Source: Mycobacteroides sp. CBMA 271 (lineage in GTDB: Bacteria > Actinomycetota > Actinomycetes > Mycobacteriales > Mycobacteriaceae). From it: a stretch of 64,000 bases of DNA. Location: positions 372,001 through 436,000 of the forward strand of contig NZ_VTHB01000004.1 of assembly GCF_009729205.1 (NCBI RefSeq). The letters run 5' to 3'. Shown in pieces: positions 10,501 through 18,994 of the stretch. Positions within the stretch are counted from its first letter, which is position 1, and each line of letters begins with the position of its first letter. Below the pieces are notes generated by a model. It was not told the origin of the DNA. It did no database searches and saw nothing but the letters and a program-made list of their open reading frames with translations. A program made the position numbers and the translations under genes.

Positions 10501-12069
10501 GAAGACTTCTTCGCGCTCGGGGTGGACAGCATCGTCGCGATCTCGTTGGTCAACAAGGCGCGCAAGCGTGACCTGACAATCACCCCGCGGATGGTGCTGG
10601 CGGCACCGACCATCCGCCAGCTCGCAGCCCTTATCGACGACAGAGCTAGTCGCTCCGAAGACCTGAATTCCCTTGCTGGAGAAGCCGACTACGGTGAGGT
10701 CCCGCCGCTGCCGGTGGTGTCGTGGATGTACGACAGCGAAACCTACCGTCGGCTCTCGTTGTCAGTGCTTGTGCGCTTGCCCGAGGGTGTCGAACGCCCG
10801 CTGATCGAGCAGATGCTTCAGCTGTTGTTGGACGGGTTCGACATGTTGCGGGCCACACTGGTGGACACCCCGAACGGTCCCCGAGTCGTCACCCGCGAAC
10901 CGGGTGTGGTGCGCGCCGAAAGCGTGCTCAGCCGAGTGGAATTGCCCGCAGATGAGGCCGAGCACGCGGCGATCACCGCGGCTGCTCGTGACTCCTTCGA
11001 TGCACTGGATCCGCGGTCGGGCGCAATGCTGCGGGCAACCTGGCTGGCGGGCGGCGCCTCGGATGATGCACTGCTGCTGACCGTCCACCATCTGGCGATG
11101 GATGTGGTGTCCTGGCATATCGTGCTCGGCTACCTCGCCGACGCCTGGGCTGTGGTGGAAGCCGGCGGAACTCCCAAGGCACCCATGGAATTCACTTCCT
11201 ATCGGCAGTGGGGTCAGCTGATGCAGCAGCGGGCCTCGAGTCGGGACGTGTTGGGTCAGCGGGACTATTGGGCCGCGCAGGTATCCGGCGCCGATCCGGA
11301 GCTGGGCTCTCGGCACGCCGACCCGGACCGCGACACCTGGGGGACCTTGCAGACCACGGCGGTGCCGACCCCGGTCGATACGACCGCGCACCTACTGGCC
11401 TCGTTGAACAAACCCGAAGGTGTGTACGGATTCTTGTTGGCGGCGCTGGCGGTGACGGTGGCCAGTTGGCGGGTACAGCGGGGACAGGATCCGGCTGCAG
11501 GCACCGTGGTGTCCCTGGAGGGACACGGCAGGGCGGACGCTGAGCTCGACACCGATACCAGCGGCACCGTCGGCTGGTTCACCACCGTCTATCCGGTGCG
11601 GGTCGGAGCTGGTGAGACGGCGATAGACATCGACCGAGTGGAAGGCGACAGCGAGGTTGCCCGGCGGTTGTTGACCGGGGTGACCGAGCATCTCGGCGAA
11701 ATTCCTCATCAGGGGCTGGATTACGGACTGCTGCGCTATGGCGAGCGTTGCGACGAGCTGGCGTCCGCGCGGGATCCCCAGATCCAGTTCAACTATGTGG
11801 GCCGGATGGATATCAGTGGTATCGATGATCAGCCGTGGTCACTGATCACCGATGTGCGCAGCCTCGCTGTGCCGCCGGATTCCGAACCCGATCTGCCGCT
11901 GCGTTTCGCGATCAACATCGGCGCGGCGGTCATGACGACCCCCGATGGCCCGCAGCTCATCACCAATTGGCAGTTGAGCTCTGCACTGTTCACACCCTCC
12001 GACGCCGATGCGCTGGCGCGGCTGTGGGAACGAAGTGTCACCGCGCTGGCCGCGGCACTCGACGGATAG
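7507..12069 (+). CDS. mbtF: MbtF, mycobactin NRPS with C-A-T-E-like layout
   Basis: I chose the ATG at 7507 because it forms an ATGA overlap with the mbtE stop; an in-frame GTG at 7492 is less likely. The 1520 residues contain a condensation domain (H141-H142...D146, HHILMDG), an adenylation domain with FTSGSTGEPKG and YRTGD, and a carrier with Ser1008 in ALGVDS. A C-terminal epimerisation-type condensation fold follows, with HHLAMDVVSW at His1194, VGWFTTVYPV and FNYVGR. MbtF adds the second lysine, which is released as the cyclic hydroxamate end of mycobactin; the terminal E-like domain fits a release or cyclisation role. It is followed after 19 bases by mbtB. Confidence 0.92.
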   Translation: MTGTQQPQIEDVLALSPLQEGFFALSQLADESVDLYSMQFVADIEGGLDTDLLHRSAQAMLTRHPNLRAAFWDRGLPKPVQIVPTHADIPWEERAARPTEFDEIALSERRRPFDLGKGPAIRIVLLSVPGESRYRMVVTTHHILMDGWAIAIFFSEMLAAYQAGGSADGLPTVRPYRDYIAWLNAQDTTAATERWTRYLSTVSGPLMLAEGVVAAHDSVPEKTQFLLTPAETARLRQWAGANGLTLNTVTAFAWALVLGRLTDRTDVVFGTIVSGRPKELPDVERMVGLFINSVPMVHHIDYATSVIEQCAQLQRESAAMRDIGYLSLSALQRAEGSAALFDTLFVFENAPIGDTTQDIQMPDGARFRPVEMESLAHYPVTVVSHMHGDSLLVLIEAIPEALPHFSGADIGDRLVSVLRQLPEIGDRTPDALDVLTARERAEITVTASAADQSAASVWELFACQAAQNPEAVALTAGADEQHTYADLHDAARRLSVELAEHGVGPEASVALVLPRSTDSIVAILAVLAAGAAYVPIDIGLPSARIESILRQSDPKLIVTVAECRAVAGEQYPTLVLDESAVAQRITSRPVLAPSVSRHPEHSAYLIFTSGSTGEPKGVIGTNGALMSYFADHRDRVYRPATARLGRKLRIAHAWSLSFDASWQPMIGLLDGHTVHLFDAEAMRDARRLVHGMAEHGIDMIDTTPSMLAQLSSAGLLDRELAVLALGGEAIETALWDRLRSLTGTAVYNCYGPTETTVEAVVATVKDYPTPTIGTSNQGMAGYVLDSRLRPVPDGAVGELYLAGAQLARGYAGKPGVTAAAFVADPQRPGLRMYRTGDLVRRLQHGGFAYLGRADSQVKIRGYRVEVGEIESALRVQPGVQTAAVTVVRRAGGATLVGFVVSQQNEAQKDRTQFDSARALLRLADRLPSYMMPARLVELPRLPVTVNGKLDGDVLERLALDALTGGTAEGEAAQPVSTTECALCECCAELFDGTSPGIDEDFFALGVDSIVAISLVNKARKRDLTITPRMVLAAPTIRQLAALIDDRASRSEDLNSLAGEADYGEVPPLPVVSWMYDSETYRRLSLSVLVRLPEGVERPLIEQMLQLLLDGFDMLRATLVDTPNGPRVVTREPGVVRAESVLSRVELPADEAEHAAITAAARDSFDALDPRSGAMLRATWLAGGASDDALLLTVHHLAMDVVSWHIVLGYLADAWAVVEAGGTPKAPMEFTSYRQWGQLMQQRASSRDVLGQRDYWAAQVSGADPELGSRHADPDRDTWGTLQTTAVPTPVDTTAHLLASLNKPEGVYGFLLAALAVTVASWRVQRGQDPAAGTVVSLEGHGRADAELDTDTSGTVGWFTTVYPVRVGAGETAIDIDRVEGDSEVARRLLTGVTEHLGEIPHQGLDYGLLRYGERCDELASARDPQIQFNYVGRMDISGIDDQPWSLITDVRSLAVPPDSEPDLPLRFAINIGAAVMTTPDGPQLITNWQLSSALFTPSDADALARLWERSVTALAAALDG

Positions 12070-12088
12070 CTAGAGGAAGACATTACGG

Positions 12089-15000
12089 ATGGATGCAATC
12101 AGCAGGGACGAAATCAAGGCGTCAGTCGCCGACCTCATCGGGCTTACCCCGCAGGAGATCTCGGACGGTGACGACCTCATCACGCTGGGGCTCGACTCCA
12201 TCAGGATGATGACGCTGGCCGGCGGGTGGCGAAAGCGCGGTAGCGGCATCACCTTTGCGCAGCTCGCCGCGGAGCCGTCTGTCGATTCCTGGTACTCGCT
12301 GCTCGGCAGCGGCACCGACTCGGTTGTCGACAGCGGGGACGAGAGTGCCTCCAACGCAACGGATATTGCGGACCACGCGGCGGAGGCTCCGTACCCGCTG
12401 GCCACCATGCAGCATGCCTATTGGATCGGGCGTTCGGAGGATCAGGAGCTCGGCGGAGTCGCTGCGCATCTGTACGTCGAGTTCGACGGTGGAGCAATCG
12501 ACCCCGACAGGCTACGGCGCGCGGTCGATCAGCTGGTGGGCGCACATCCGATGCTGCGCACCAAGTTTCTGCCCGACGGCACCCAGCAGACACTGACGGC
12601 GCCGGGCCGCGACGTGTTCAGCGTGGTGGATCTGCGTGGTCGTTCGGCGGCGGAGATCGAGACGGCGCTGACCGATCTACGCGAAGTCAAGACGCATCAA
12701 CGTCTCGCCATCGAGGATGGCCAGGTGCTCGATGTCACGCTGACCCTGCGCGACGAGCAGAGCAGCCGGCTGCATCTGGATGTCGACATGCTCGCCGGCG
12801 ACGCGATGAGCTACCGCATCCTGGTCTCGGATCTGGCGGCGCTGTATCACGGTGCCGCGCAACCGGAGCCGCAGTACACCTACCGGCAGTACCGCACGGA
12901 GGAAATCGCCCAGGCCGCGAAAGATGGGTCGGCGCGGGAGCGCGACAAGCAATGGTGGCAGGAACGCCTCGACGACCTGCCGGGAGCGCCGGAACTGCCC
13001 GTCGTCCCGGTCAGCGAGCGCACAGATCCGCACCGTACGGTCCGGTACAACTACTGGCTAGAGCCACAGGCCAAGGCGCAGCTGCTCGCTACCGCTCACC
13101 AGCGCGGCATCACTCCCGCGATGGCGATGGCCGCCGTCTTCGCGGAGACCATCGGCGGTTGGTCGGCACAGAGCCGATTCCTGTTGAATGTTCCGCTGTT
13201 TCACCGTGAATCGGTGCATCCCGATATCGACCGAGTGATTGGTGATTTCACCTCGTCGATCATGCTCGACGTTGATCTCACCCACGACATGTCGGTGGCA
13301 GACAGGGCACGGGCGTTGCAGCGCAACATGTATGAGAGTGGGGCGCACTCGGCATATCCGGGGCTCAACGTGCTGCGCGATCTGGGCCGGCATCGCGGCG
13401 AACCGGTATTGGCGCCGATCGTGTACACGAGTGCGCTAAATCTGGGGGAGTTGTTTGCCGACTCGGTGATGCAGACCTTCGGCGAACCGGTGTGGATCAT
13501 TTCGCAGGGTCCCCAGGTGCTGTTGGACGCCCAGGTCACCGAGGTGCGCGGTGGACTCCTGTTGAACTGGGATGTGCGCGAATCGGCCTTCCCGCAGGGC
13601 ATGGTCGAGGCAATGTTCACCCGGTACACGGACGCGGTGGCCGCGTTGTGCACGGGCGATGCCGGTTGGAATGCCGAGGCCGCGGTGCGGCTTCCGGCGG
13701 ATCAGGCGAAGGTGCGCGGGGTCGTCAACGCGACGGACGGACGGGTCACGGGCCGTCGTCTGCATGAGGGTTTCTTCGACATCGCGAACACCCACCGCGG
13801 TGCGCCCGCAGTGCTATGGGGCTTCGGCGACGGCTCAGGCGGTGAGGATGGCGTGTGGACCTATGGCGAGCTCGCCGCCCAGGCTCTGGCGGTGGCCGGG
13901 GCATTGCGAGCCCACGGAGTGCGCCCGGGCGATTCGGTTGCCGTGCAGCTGCCGAAGGGGCGCGACCAAATTCTCGCCGTGCTAGGCGTGCTGGCCGCCG
14001 GTGGCGTCTACGTGCCCATTGGGTTCGATCAGCCGGCCCAGCGCCGCGCCACGATTCTCGAAACCGGTGGAATCACCATGGCTCTCACCACCGATGGATC
14101 CGACATGCCTGTCGACCATCTGCCGATCGACACCGCCCGCAGGCACCCGGAACCGCTCGCGGCACCGGTGCTGCCCGATGCCGCGCAGATCGCGTACGTT
14201 CTCTTCACCTCCGGATCCACCGGTACCCCCAAGGGCGTCGACGTCTCGCACGCCGCCGCCATGAACACCATCGACGCGCTGAACGACGAGTTCGAGGTGG
14301 TGTCTTCCGACCGTGCGCTCGGGTTGTCCGCGCTGGAGTTCGACCTGTCGGTGTACGACATCTTCGGCATGTTTTCGGTGGGCGCCGCGGTGGTCGCCGT
14401 GGACACCGCTCAGCGCGGCGAGGCCACCACCTGGGTGGAACTCCTACGGCGTCATCGGGTTTCGATCATCAACTGTGTGCCCGGCCTGCTCGACATGATC
14501 TTGGAGATCGGTGGGAGCGAACTGGGAGATTCCCTGCGTGCCGTCATCCTCGGGGGTGATTGGGTGAGTTCGGATTTGGCCCGCAGGCTTGCCGCACAGG
14601 TCCCGGGCTGCCGCTTCACGGGTCTCGGCGGGGCGACCGAGGCCGCCATCCACAGCACGCTCTGCGAAGTGGTTGGCGATCCGCCCGAGCATTGGGCCAC
14701 AGTTCCTTTCGGCGTGCCGATGCGCAATGTGCGGTGCCGCGTCGTTTCCGCGGCGGGTCGTGATTGCCTGGACTGGGTGCCGGGGGAGCTGTGGATCGGC
14801 GGTGCCGGTGTGGCCTCCGGATACCGCAACGACCCCGAACGCACCGCGGAACGCTTCGTCGAGCACGACGGGCTGCGTTGGTATCGCACGGGTGACATGG
14901 CGAGGTACTGGCCGGATGGGACGGTGGAATTCCTAGGCCGCGCCGACCATCAGGTCAAGATCCGCGGGTACCGCGTTGAGCTGGGCGAGGTGGAGAGCGC

Positions 15001-15589
15001 GCTGCGGCTGGTGCCGGGGGTGCGCCATGCGGTTGCCGCCATCGTCGGTGGCGATGTACCGAATTTGGTTGCTGCGGTTGCGGGTTCGATGGATCAGTCG
15101 GTGGATTTCTTCGCGCTCCTGGGTGAGCTGGTCCCGAGCTACATGATCCCGACCCGTGTCGAGCTCCTCGATCAGGTGCCGCTGACGTCCAACGGAAAGG
15201 TCGACCGACGAGCGGTCGCCGCGCTGTTGGAGCAGGTGAGCACCGGGAGCGTCGACTCCGCGCCGAGGCACGATCTCGACGCGGCCCTGGCCGATCTGGC
15301 GTCGGGTGTGCTCGGCGTGGAATCCATTGGGGTGCACGACGATTTCTTCGCGCAGGGCGGTGACTCGGTACTGGCGACGACGGTGATCGCCCGGGTGCGT
15401 GACTGGCTCGAGGTCGATCACGCACTCGTCGGTGACTTCTTCGCGACCCGCACTATCGCCGGTTTGGCCGACAGACTGCAGAAGCGCGAGGCCGAGCGGG
15501 GGACGCCGGATCGTCTGGCCGTCATTGCGGGGCACTATCTGGAGATCGCGGCGATGACCGACGAGGAGATCCTCGCCGGCACCAGCTAG
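12089..15589 (+). CDS. mbtB: MbtB, mycobactin NRPS (ArCP-Cy-A-PCP), lacking a fused thioesterase
   Basis: The N-terminal aryl-carrier domain has the phosphopantetheine Ser37 in LGLDS and receives salicylate from MbtA, which is not in the window. A heterocyclisation domain follows, with the diagnostic D-x4-D (Asp233 to Asp238, DMLAGD). The adenylation domain has FTSGSTGTPKG and the EFDLSVYD motif seen in Ser/Thr/Cys-activating siderophore NRPSs. The last carrier has Ser1093 in QGGDS. The protein condenses salicylate with serine or threonine and cyclises it to the hydroxyphenyl-oxazoline. At 1166 residues it stops just after the carrier, whereas M. tuberculosis MbtB (about 1414) has a terminal thioesterase. 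GAGGAAG lies about 8 bases before the ATG. Confidence 0.93.
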   Translation: MDAISRDEIKASVADLIGLTPQEISDGDDLITLGLDSIRMMTLAGGWRKRGSGITFAQLAAEPSVDSWYSLLGSGTDSVVDSGDESASNATDIADHAAEAPYPLATMQHAYWIGRSEDQELGGVAAHLYVEFDGGAIDPDRLRRAVDQLVGAHPMLRTKFLPDGTQQTLTAPGRDVFSVVDLRGRSAAEIETALTDLREVKTHQRLAIEDGQVLDVTLTLRDEQSSRLHLDVDMLAGDAMSYRILVSDLAALYHGAAQPEPQYTYRQYRTEEIAQAAKDGSARERDKQWWQERLDDLPGAPELPVVPVSERTDPHRTVRYNYWLEPQAKAQLLATAHQRGITPAMAMAAVFAETIGGWSAQSRFLLNVPLFHRESVHPDIDRVIGDFTSSIMLDVDLTHDMSVADRARALQRNMYESGAHSAYPGLNVLRDLGRHRGEPVLAPIVYTSALNLGELFADSVMQTFGEPVWIISQGPQVLLDAQVTEVRGGLLLNWDVRESAFPQGMVEAMFTRYTDAVAALCTGDAGWNAEAAVRLPADQAKVRGVVNATDGRVTGRRLHEGFFDIANTHRGAPAVLWGFGDGSGGEDGVWTYGELAAQALAVAGALRAHGVRPGDSVAVQLPKGRDQILAVLGVLAAGGVYVPIGFDQPAQRRATILETGGITMALTTDGSDMPVDHLPIDTARRHPEPLAAPVLPDAAQIAYVLFTSGSTGTPKGVDVSHAAAMNTIDALNDEFEVVSSDRALGLSALEFDLSVYDIFGMFSVGAAVVAVDTAQRGEATTWVELLRRHRVSIINCVPGLLDMILEIGGSELGDSLRAVILGGDWVSSDLARRLAAQVPGCRFTGLGGATEAAIHSTLCEVVGDPPEHWATVPFGVPMRNVRCRVVSAAGRDCLDWVPGELWIGGAGVASGYRNDPERTAERFVEHDGLRWYRTGDMARYWPDGTVEFLGRADHQVKIRGYRVELGEVESALRLVPGVRHAVAAIVGGDVPNLVAAVAGSMDQSVDFFALLGELVPSYMIPTRVELLDQVPLTSNGKVDRRAVAALLEQVSTGSVDSAPRHDLDAALADLASGVLGVESIGVHDDFFAQGGDSVLATTVIARVRDWLEVDHALVGDFFATRTIAGLADRLQKREAERGTPDRLAVIAGHYLEIAAMTDEEILAGTS

Positions 15590-15596
15590 CGGTGCA

Positions 15597-16982
15597 TCAG
15601 GCGGGTGCCGGCGTACCCAGCACCATGCTGCCGACGCTGCACTCCTGCAGCTCGGGGAGTGCAGCGGCGGCAGTGAACGCCGCGGTGTCACCGAATCCCT
15701 GGGCGCAGGCACCCAGACCCATGGCCGTGGCGGCCAGATAGATGGTCTGCATGAGCACCCCCACGTGCTTGAGGATGGCCGAGTAGGCGACCTGCTCGTA
15801 GGTCCACATCACCCGACCCGCGCGGGCCGCCATCACCAGCAGCACCTGAGGTTCGGCGCCGCCCTCCAGCGTTGCCGATGTGGTCTTCAGAAGCTGCTTC
15901 ACGGCGGTGGAGTCCGCCTCGGCGACGGGCCGCAGCACATGCTCAAAGGAGTCGTAGTGGTACATGCCGGACGCGAGCCCGGCGACATTGCGCACTACCG
16001 GGTACAACTCGAGCTCGTACACGCTGCCACCCGATGGATAGGGGCGGGATACGAGTTCCTCGCCATCGCTTTCCGATCGCGTGCTTCGGGTGCGGGCCGT
16101 GCGATAGAGGAGCTCGGAAAGCTGTTGGACAGTAATAGGATTGGCTTCATCGAATGCACGCACAGAGATCCGGTCCTCGATAACCGCGGTCAGGGTCGGG
16201 TCCCCGGCGCGAAGCGCCGCCAAGTCCGGCGCGGGCAACGCGACGGGGTTGCCCGGGTAGTCGGGTCTACGCGCCGCGGGCTGCGGGAACTTGCCCTTGG
16301 CCCACTTCGTCGGTCCGAAGCGGTCCCAGGTGATGGTGCGCTCACCCAGGGTGCTGCGCCGGTGGAACCACAGATCCGGTGCGCTCCAGCTGATGGAGGT
16401 GAACTCGTGGCTTTCGTCATCGGTGCTGGCGACGAGGAATCCCGCCCAGCGCAGATCCGCCAGGAAGCGCGCCGCGACATCGCCGGGCAGGCCGGTGGTG
16501 GCATCGGAGCGTCCGGGCCCATCGAGAAGCGGGAGCAGGCGCAGATCCTGGATGCGGATATCGCACCAGCTCAGCGGGTTTTCAAGCACATACCCACGTG
16601 GATCACGGTGCAGCACTGAGAACTTCGAAAGGTGGGCGGTGGACGGCACGGCGGTGGTGGGTCGGGGACTGGGCACTCCGAAGCACTCGATGGCGTAGAG
16701 GTCATGCTTATCGTCGCGGACCGTCACCGACAGCCAGCCGCCCTCGAGCAGTCGTGTGACGAGGGTCTCGGTGTCCTCGCCGGCGGCGTCGCCGCTGAGT
16801 TCGGCGAGTGTCGCGGGGCCGGTGTTGAGCGTCTTGAGCACGCGCCGCTGCTGACCGGTGAGCCCGGTGAGCTTCTCGTTGCGCGGCGGGTTCAGGAGGA
16901 TCCCGCCCGCCGCCGTGACGAGGCACGTTGCGCCCTCGCGCAGGGCGAACCGGGTCCCGGCAGGATAGGTGAGAGGGGACAA
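15597..16982 (-). CDS. SagB-type FMN-dependent oxidoreductase (azoline-oxidase family)
   Basis: I place the start at a TTG (16982), which has GGAAGG 6 bases upstream; the open frame continues further but has no good start. The resulting 461-residue protein has an N-terminal region (about 1-240) without recognised motifs and a C-terminal nitroreductase fold of SagB type. That fold carries RPYPSGGSVYELELYPVV, MYHYDSFEHVL and HVGVLMQTIYLAATAMGLGACAQGFGD, typical of the FMN site. Family members oxidise thiazolines and oxazolines to azoles in peptide natural products. The gene converges on mbtB with 7 bases between stops, and an IdeR-like box lies upstream. This suggests co-expression with mycobactin genes. 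Another oxidase role cannot be excluded. Confidence 0.78.
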   Translation of the reverse strand: MSPLTYPAGTRFALREGATCLVTAAGGILLNPPRNEKLTGLTGQQRRVLKTLNTGPATLAELSGDAAGEDTETLVTRLLEGGWLSVTVRDDKHDLYAIECFGVPSPRPTTAVPSTAHLSKFSVLHRDPRGYVLENPLSWCDIRIQDLRLLPLLDGPGRSDATTGLPGDVAARFLADLRWAGFLVASTDDESHEFTSISWSAPDLWFHRRSTLGERTITWDRFGPTKWAKGKFPQPAARRPDYPGNPVALPAPDLAALRAGDPTLTAVIEDRISVRAFDEANPITVQQLSELLYRTARTRSTRSESDGEELVSRPYPSGGSVYELELYPVVRNVAGLASGMYHYDSFEHVLRPVAEADSTAVKQLLKTTSATLEGGAEPQVLLVMAARAGRVMWTYEQVAYSAILKHVGVLMQTIYLAATAMGLGACAQGFGDTAAFTAAAALPELQECSVGSMVLGTPAPA

Positions 16983-17049
16983 CGGGAGCCTTCCGGAAGA
17001 TGTGGCAACGCGGACGAACAGCGTTCGTGCCCATGATAAGGAACCCCGG

Positions 17050-17068
17050 TAAGGTACCCCTAACCTGG
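17050..17068. promoter_or_regulatory. IdeR-like box between SagB-type oxidase and lactate-oxidase-like gene
   Basis: Read on the minus strand, CCAGGTTAGGGGTACCTTA matches 13 of 19 positions of the IdeR consensus, with a perfect AGGTTAGG left half. It lies 68 bases upstream of the chosen TTG of the SagB-type gene and about 190 bases upstream of the divergent lactate-monooxygenase-like gene. Its distance favours control of the leftward oxidase gene. The match is moderate, so this is a candidate only. Confidence 0.5.
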
Positions 17069-17255
17069 GTTCGCATTTGCTGGAGGGTCGGGTTGCTGAC
17101 AACGGACTCAGCGCGTGAGATTCCCGCACAGTGGGCGCGATGTGCGGTCCGACGAACGAGCATCCGCGTGCACCTTGGGGAATGTGCTGGCTGAAGCGGA
17201 AAGTGCCCAGTACGCTCAACTTCCAGTGACGACGCGTACCGACGAGGAGTATTCG

Positions 17256-18410
17256 ATGACGTTCGCCGATTACCAGCTCCAGTTCTATGCGGCGGGTGCG
17301 CTCGGAAAGGTGTCTACCCTTCCATTCACCTTTGCCGAGCTGGAGAGCCGTGCCGAACAGGCGCTGGGTGAGGGGATCTTCGGCTACGTGCGCGGCGGCG
17401 CCGGGGATGAACACACTCAAGACGTGAACGCCACCGCGCTGCGCCGCTACGGGCTGGTGCCGCGGATGTTGCGGGACCGCACTGCCCGGGACATGTCGAC
17501 GTCGTTCCTGGGGCGTCAGTTCCCCAGCCCGGCGTTCATCTGCCCGGTCGGCGTGCTGGGCGCGGTCCGCGATCGCGGCGATTTGTTGACCGCGACCGCC
17601 GCCCGGGAGCTCGACCTGCCCGCCATGTATTCGACACTTTCGGCGGCCACCCTGGAGGAGGTCGCGGCAGAGCGTGGTGATTCGTACGGGGTCTTTCAGT
17701 TGTACCCGTCATCGGATCAAGAGCTGACCGACAACTTCGTCCGGCGTGCCGAGGCGGCGGGATTCGACGCACTCGCGGTGACCCTCGACACCGGCATGCT
17801 GGGCTGGCGTCCCCGCGATCTGAAACACGGTTATCTGCCGATGTTGCACGGGCACTGTCTTGCGAACTACACCTCCGATCCGCGTTTCCTGGAGATCGCC
17901 GGGGTGCGTTCGGCCGCGGAGCTGGCGCCGATGCATGCGGGTCTGGTGTGGGCGTCGTTGTTCAGCAACCCGGGGCTGACATGGGCGGATATCGAGCACT
18001 ACCGCGAGCTGACAAAGCTGCCGATCATCCTCAAGGGCATCTGCGATGTCGGCGACGTACGGGAGGCCGTCGATCGCGGCGTCGACGCCATCGCCTACTC
18101 CAATCACGGTGGGCGACAAGCAAATGGAGGAATTCCCGCCATCGATGGTCTGGCCGCGGCCGTCGAAGCGGCCGGGTCGGTTCCGGTGACATTCGACTCC
18201 GGGGTCCGCGATGGCGTCGACATTCTGCGGGCCGTTGCGTTGGGCGCCAGCATGGTGGGGATCGCGCGCCCGTATGTATACGGGCTGGCGCTGGACGGCA
18301 CCAACGGAGTCAAGCACGTCTTCCAGTCGCTGCTCGCCGAGGCCGATCTGACGATGGCGGTCAATTGCTATCTGTCACTTGACGAGTTGTCAGTGCAGCG
18401 GGTGTCATGA
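17256..18410 (+). CDS. FMN-dependent alpha-hydroxy-acid oxidase, lactate 2-monooxygenase-like
   Basis: I chose the ATG at 17256 because GAGGAG lies 6 bases upstream. The 384 residues form a TIM-barrel flavoenzyme very like mycobacterial lactate 2-monooxygenase: YVRGGAGDEHTQ near residue 45, FQLYPSSDQEL, LDTGMLGWRPRDL, LANYTSDP, ILKGI with the flavin-contacting Lys, and SNHGGRQANGG containing the catalytic His and substrate-binding Arg. It would oxidise lactate or a related 2-hydroxy acid in the cytoplasm. It starts an ATGA-coupled operon with two small membrane proteins. MftD of mycofactocin synthesis is a relative, but no other mft gene is present. The substrate is uncertain. Confidence 0.82.
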   Translation: MTFADYQLQFYAAGALGKVSTLPFTFAELESRAEQALGEGIFGYVRGGAGDEHTQDVNATALRRYGLVPRMLRDRTARDMSTSFLGRQFPSPAFICPVGVLGAVRDRGDLLTATAARELDLPAMYSTLSAATLEEVAAERGDSYGVFQLYPSSDQELTDNFVRRAEAAGFDALAVTLDTGMLGWRPRDLKHGYLPMLHGHCLANYTSDPRFLEIAGVRSAAELAPMHAGLVWASLFSNPGLTWADIEHYRELTKLPIILKGICDVGDVREAVDRGVDAIAYSNHGGRQANGGIPAIDGLAAAVEAAGSVPVTFDSGVRDGVDILRAVALGASMVGIARPYVYGLALDGTNGVKHVFQSLLAEADLTMAVNCYLSLDELSVQRVS

Positions 18411-18994
18411 CCCAGCAGTGGCCCCAAGGGCCCACTCTGTACCCGGACACGACGCCCCGACCGAGTCGCTGGCCGGCCGTGGCGATCGTCCTGGCTGGCG
18501 TGGTCACCGTGATGGCGTTGTGTGCGTGCGGGTTCCTGGTGTGGAAGCTTGCGGCGCAGCGGGACGCGGCCCAGACCTCGGCGCAGTGGCACACCGAATT
18601 CGAGCAGGATCGCGACGCGCGTGCGACGGGCGGTCAGGCGCACGAGGCGGCCAAGGCCTTCGCCGGGCTGATGATCAACCTGGACTACGTGGATTTCGAC
18701 CGAAATGTCGCTGCCACGCTGGAGAATTCGACAGGCGAATTCAAGGACACCTATGCGAAGAGCACTGACCAACTGCGTCGGACGATTGTCGACAACAAGG
18801 CGAAGGCCCATGGCATCGTCGTCGACTCCGCCATTGCGTCTGAATCTGCGAACAAGGTGACTGTGCTGCTCTTCATCGATCAGAGCGTGAGCAACACCGC
18901 GGTGCCGGACGGGCGGATGGACAGAAGTCGGGTGAGCATCACCATGGAGAAGGTCGGCGACCGCTGGCTGGCGAGCAAGGTCGAGATCCTATGA
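18407..18994 (+). CDS. Mce-associated-like single-pass membrane protein (first of a tandem pair)
   Basis: This 195-residue protein has a Pro-rich cytoplasmic start, one transmembrane helix at about 24-46 (AIVLAGVVTVMALCACGFLV) and an extracytoplasmic domain. That domain has the pattern of Mce-associated proteins: a helix ending in STGEFKDTYAKSTDQL, then beta strands with VTVLLFIDQSVSN and MEKVGDRWLASKVEIL at the C-terminus. It overlaps the preceding gene by ATGA and the next by ATGA, so the three are one transcript. Its close similarity to the next gene indicates tandem duplication. No mce genes lie nearby and the role is unknown. Confidence 0.72.
   Translation: MTQQWPQGPTLYPDTTPRPSRWPAVAIVLAGVVTVMALCACGFLVWKLAAQRDAAQTSAQWHTEFEQDRDARATGGQAHEAAKAFAGLMINLDYVDFDRNVAATLENSTGEFKDTYAKSTDQLRRTIVDNKAKAHGIVVDSAIASESANKVTVLLFIDQSVSNTAVPDGRMDRSRVSITMEKVGDRWLASKVEIL

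Noticed and set aside
17115..17255. Upstream start for the lactate-monooxygenase-like gene
   Set aside because: The added residues resemble no family member; the ATG at 17256 has a clear GAGGAG and matches the known N-terminus pattern.
16983..17420. N-terminal extension of the SagB-type protein by 146 residues
   Set aside because: No Shine-Dalgarno or family similarity in the extension, and it would run through the IdeR-like box and divergent promoter region. The TTG at 16982 has a strong ribosome site.
17256..18410. MftD of a mycofactocin cluster
   Set aside because: The flavoenzyme looks closer to lactate 2-monooxygenase, and none of the other mft genes lies in the window.
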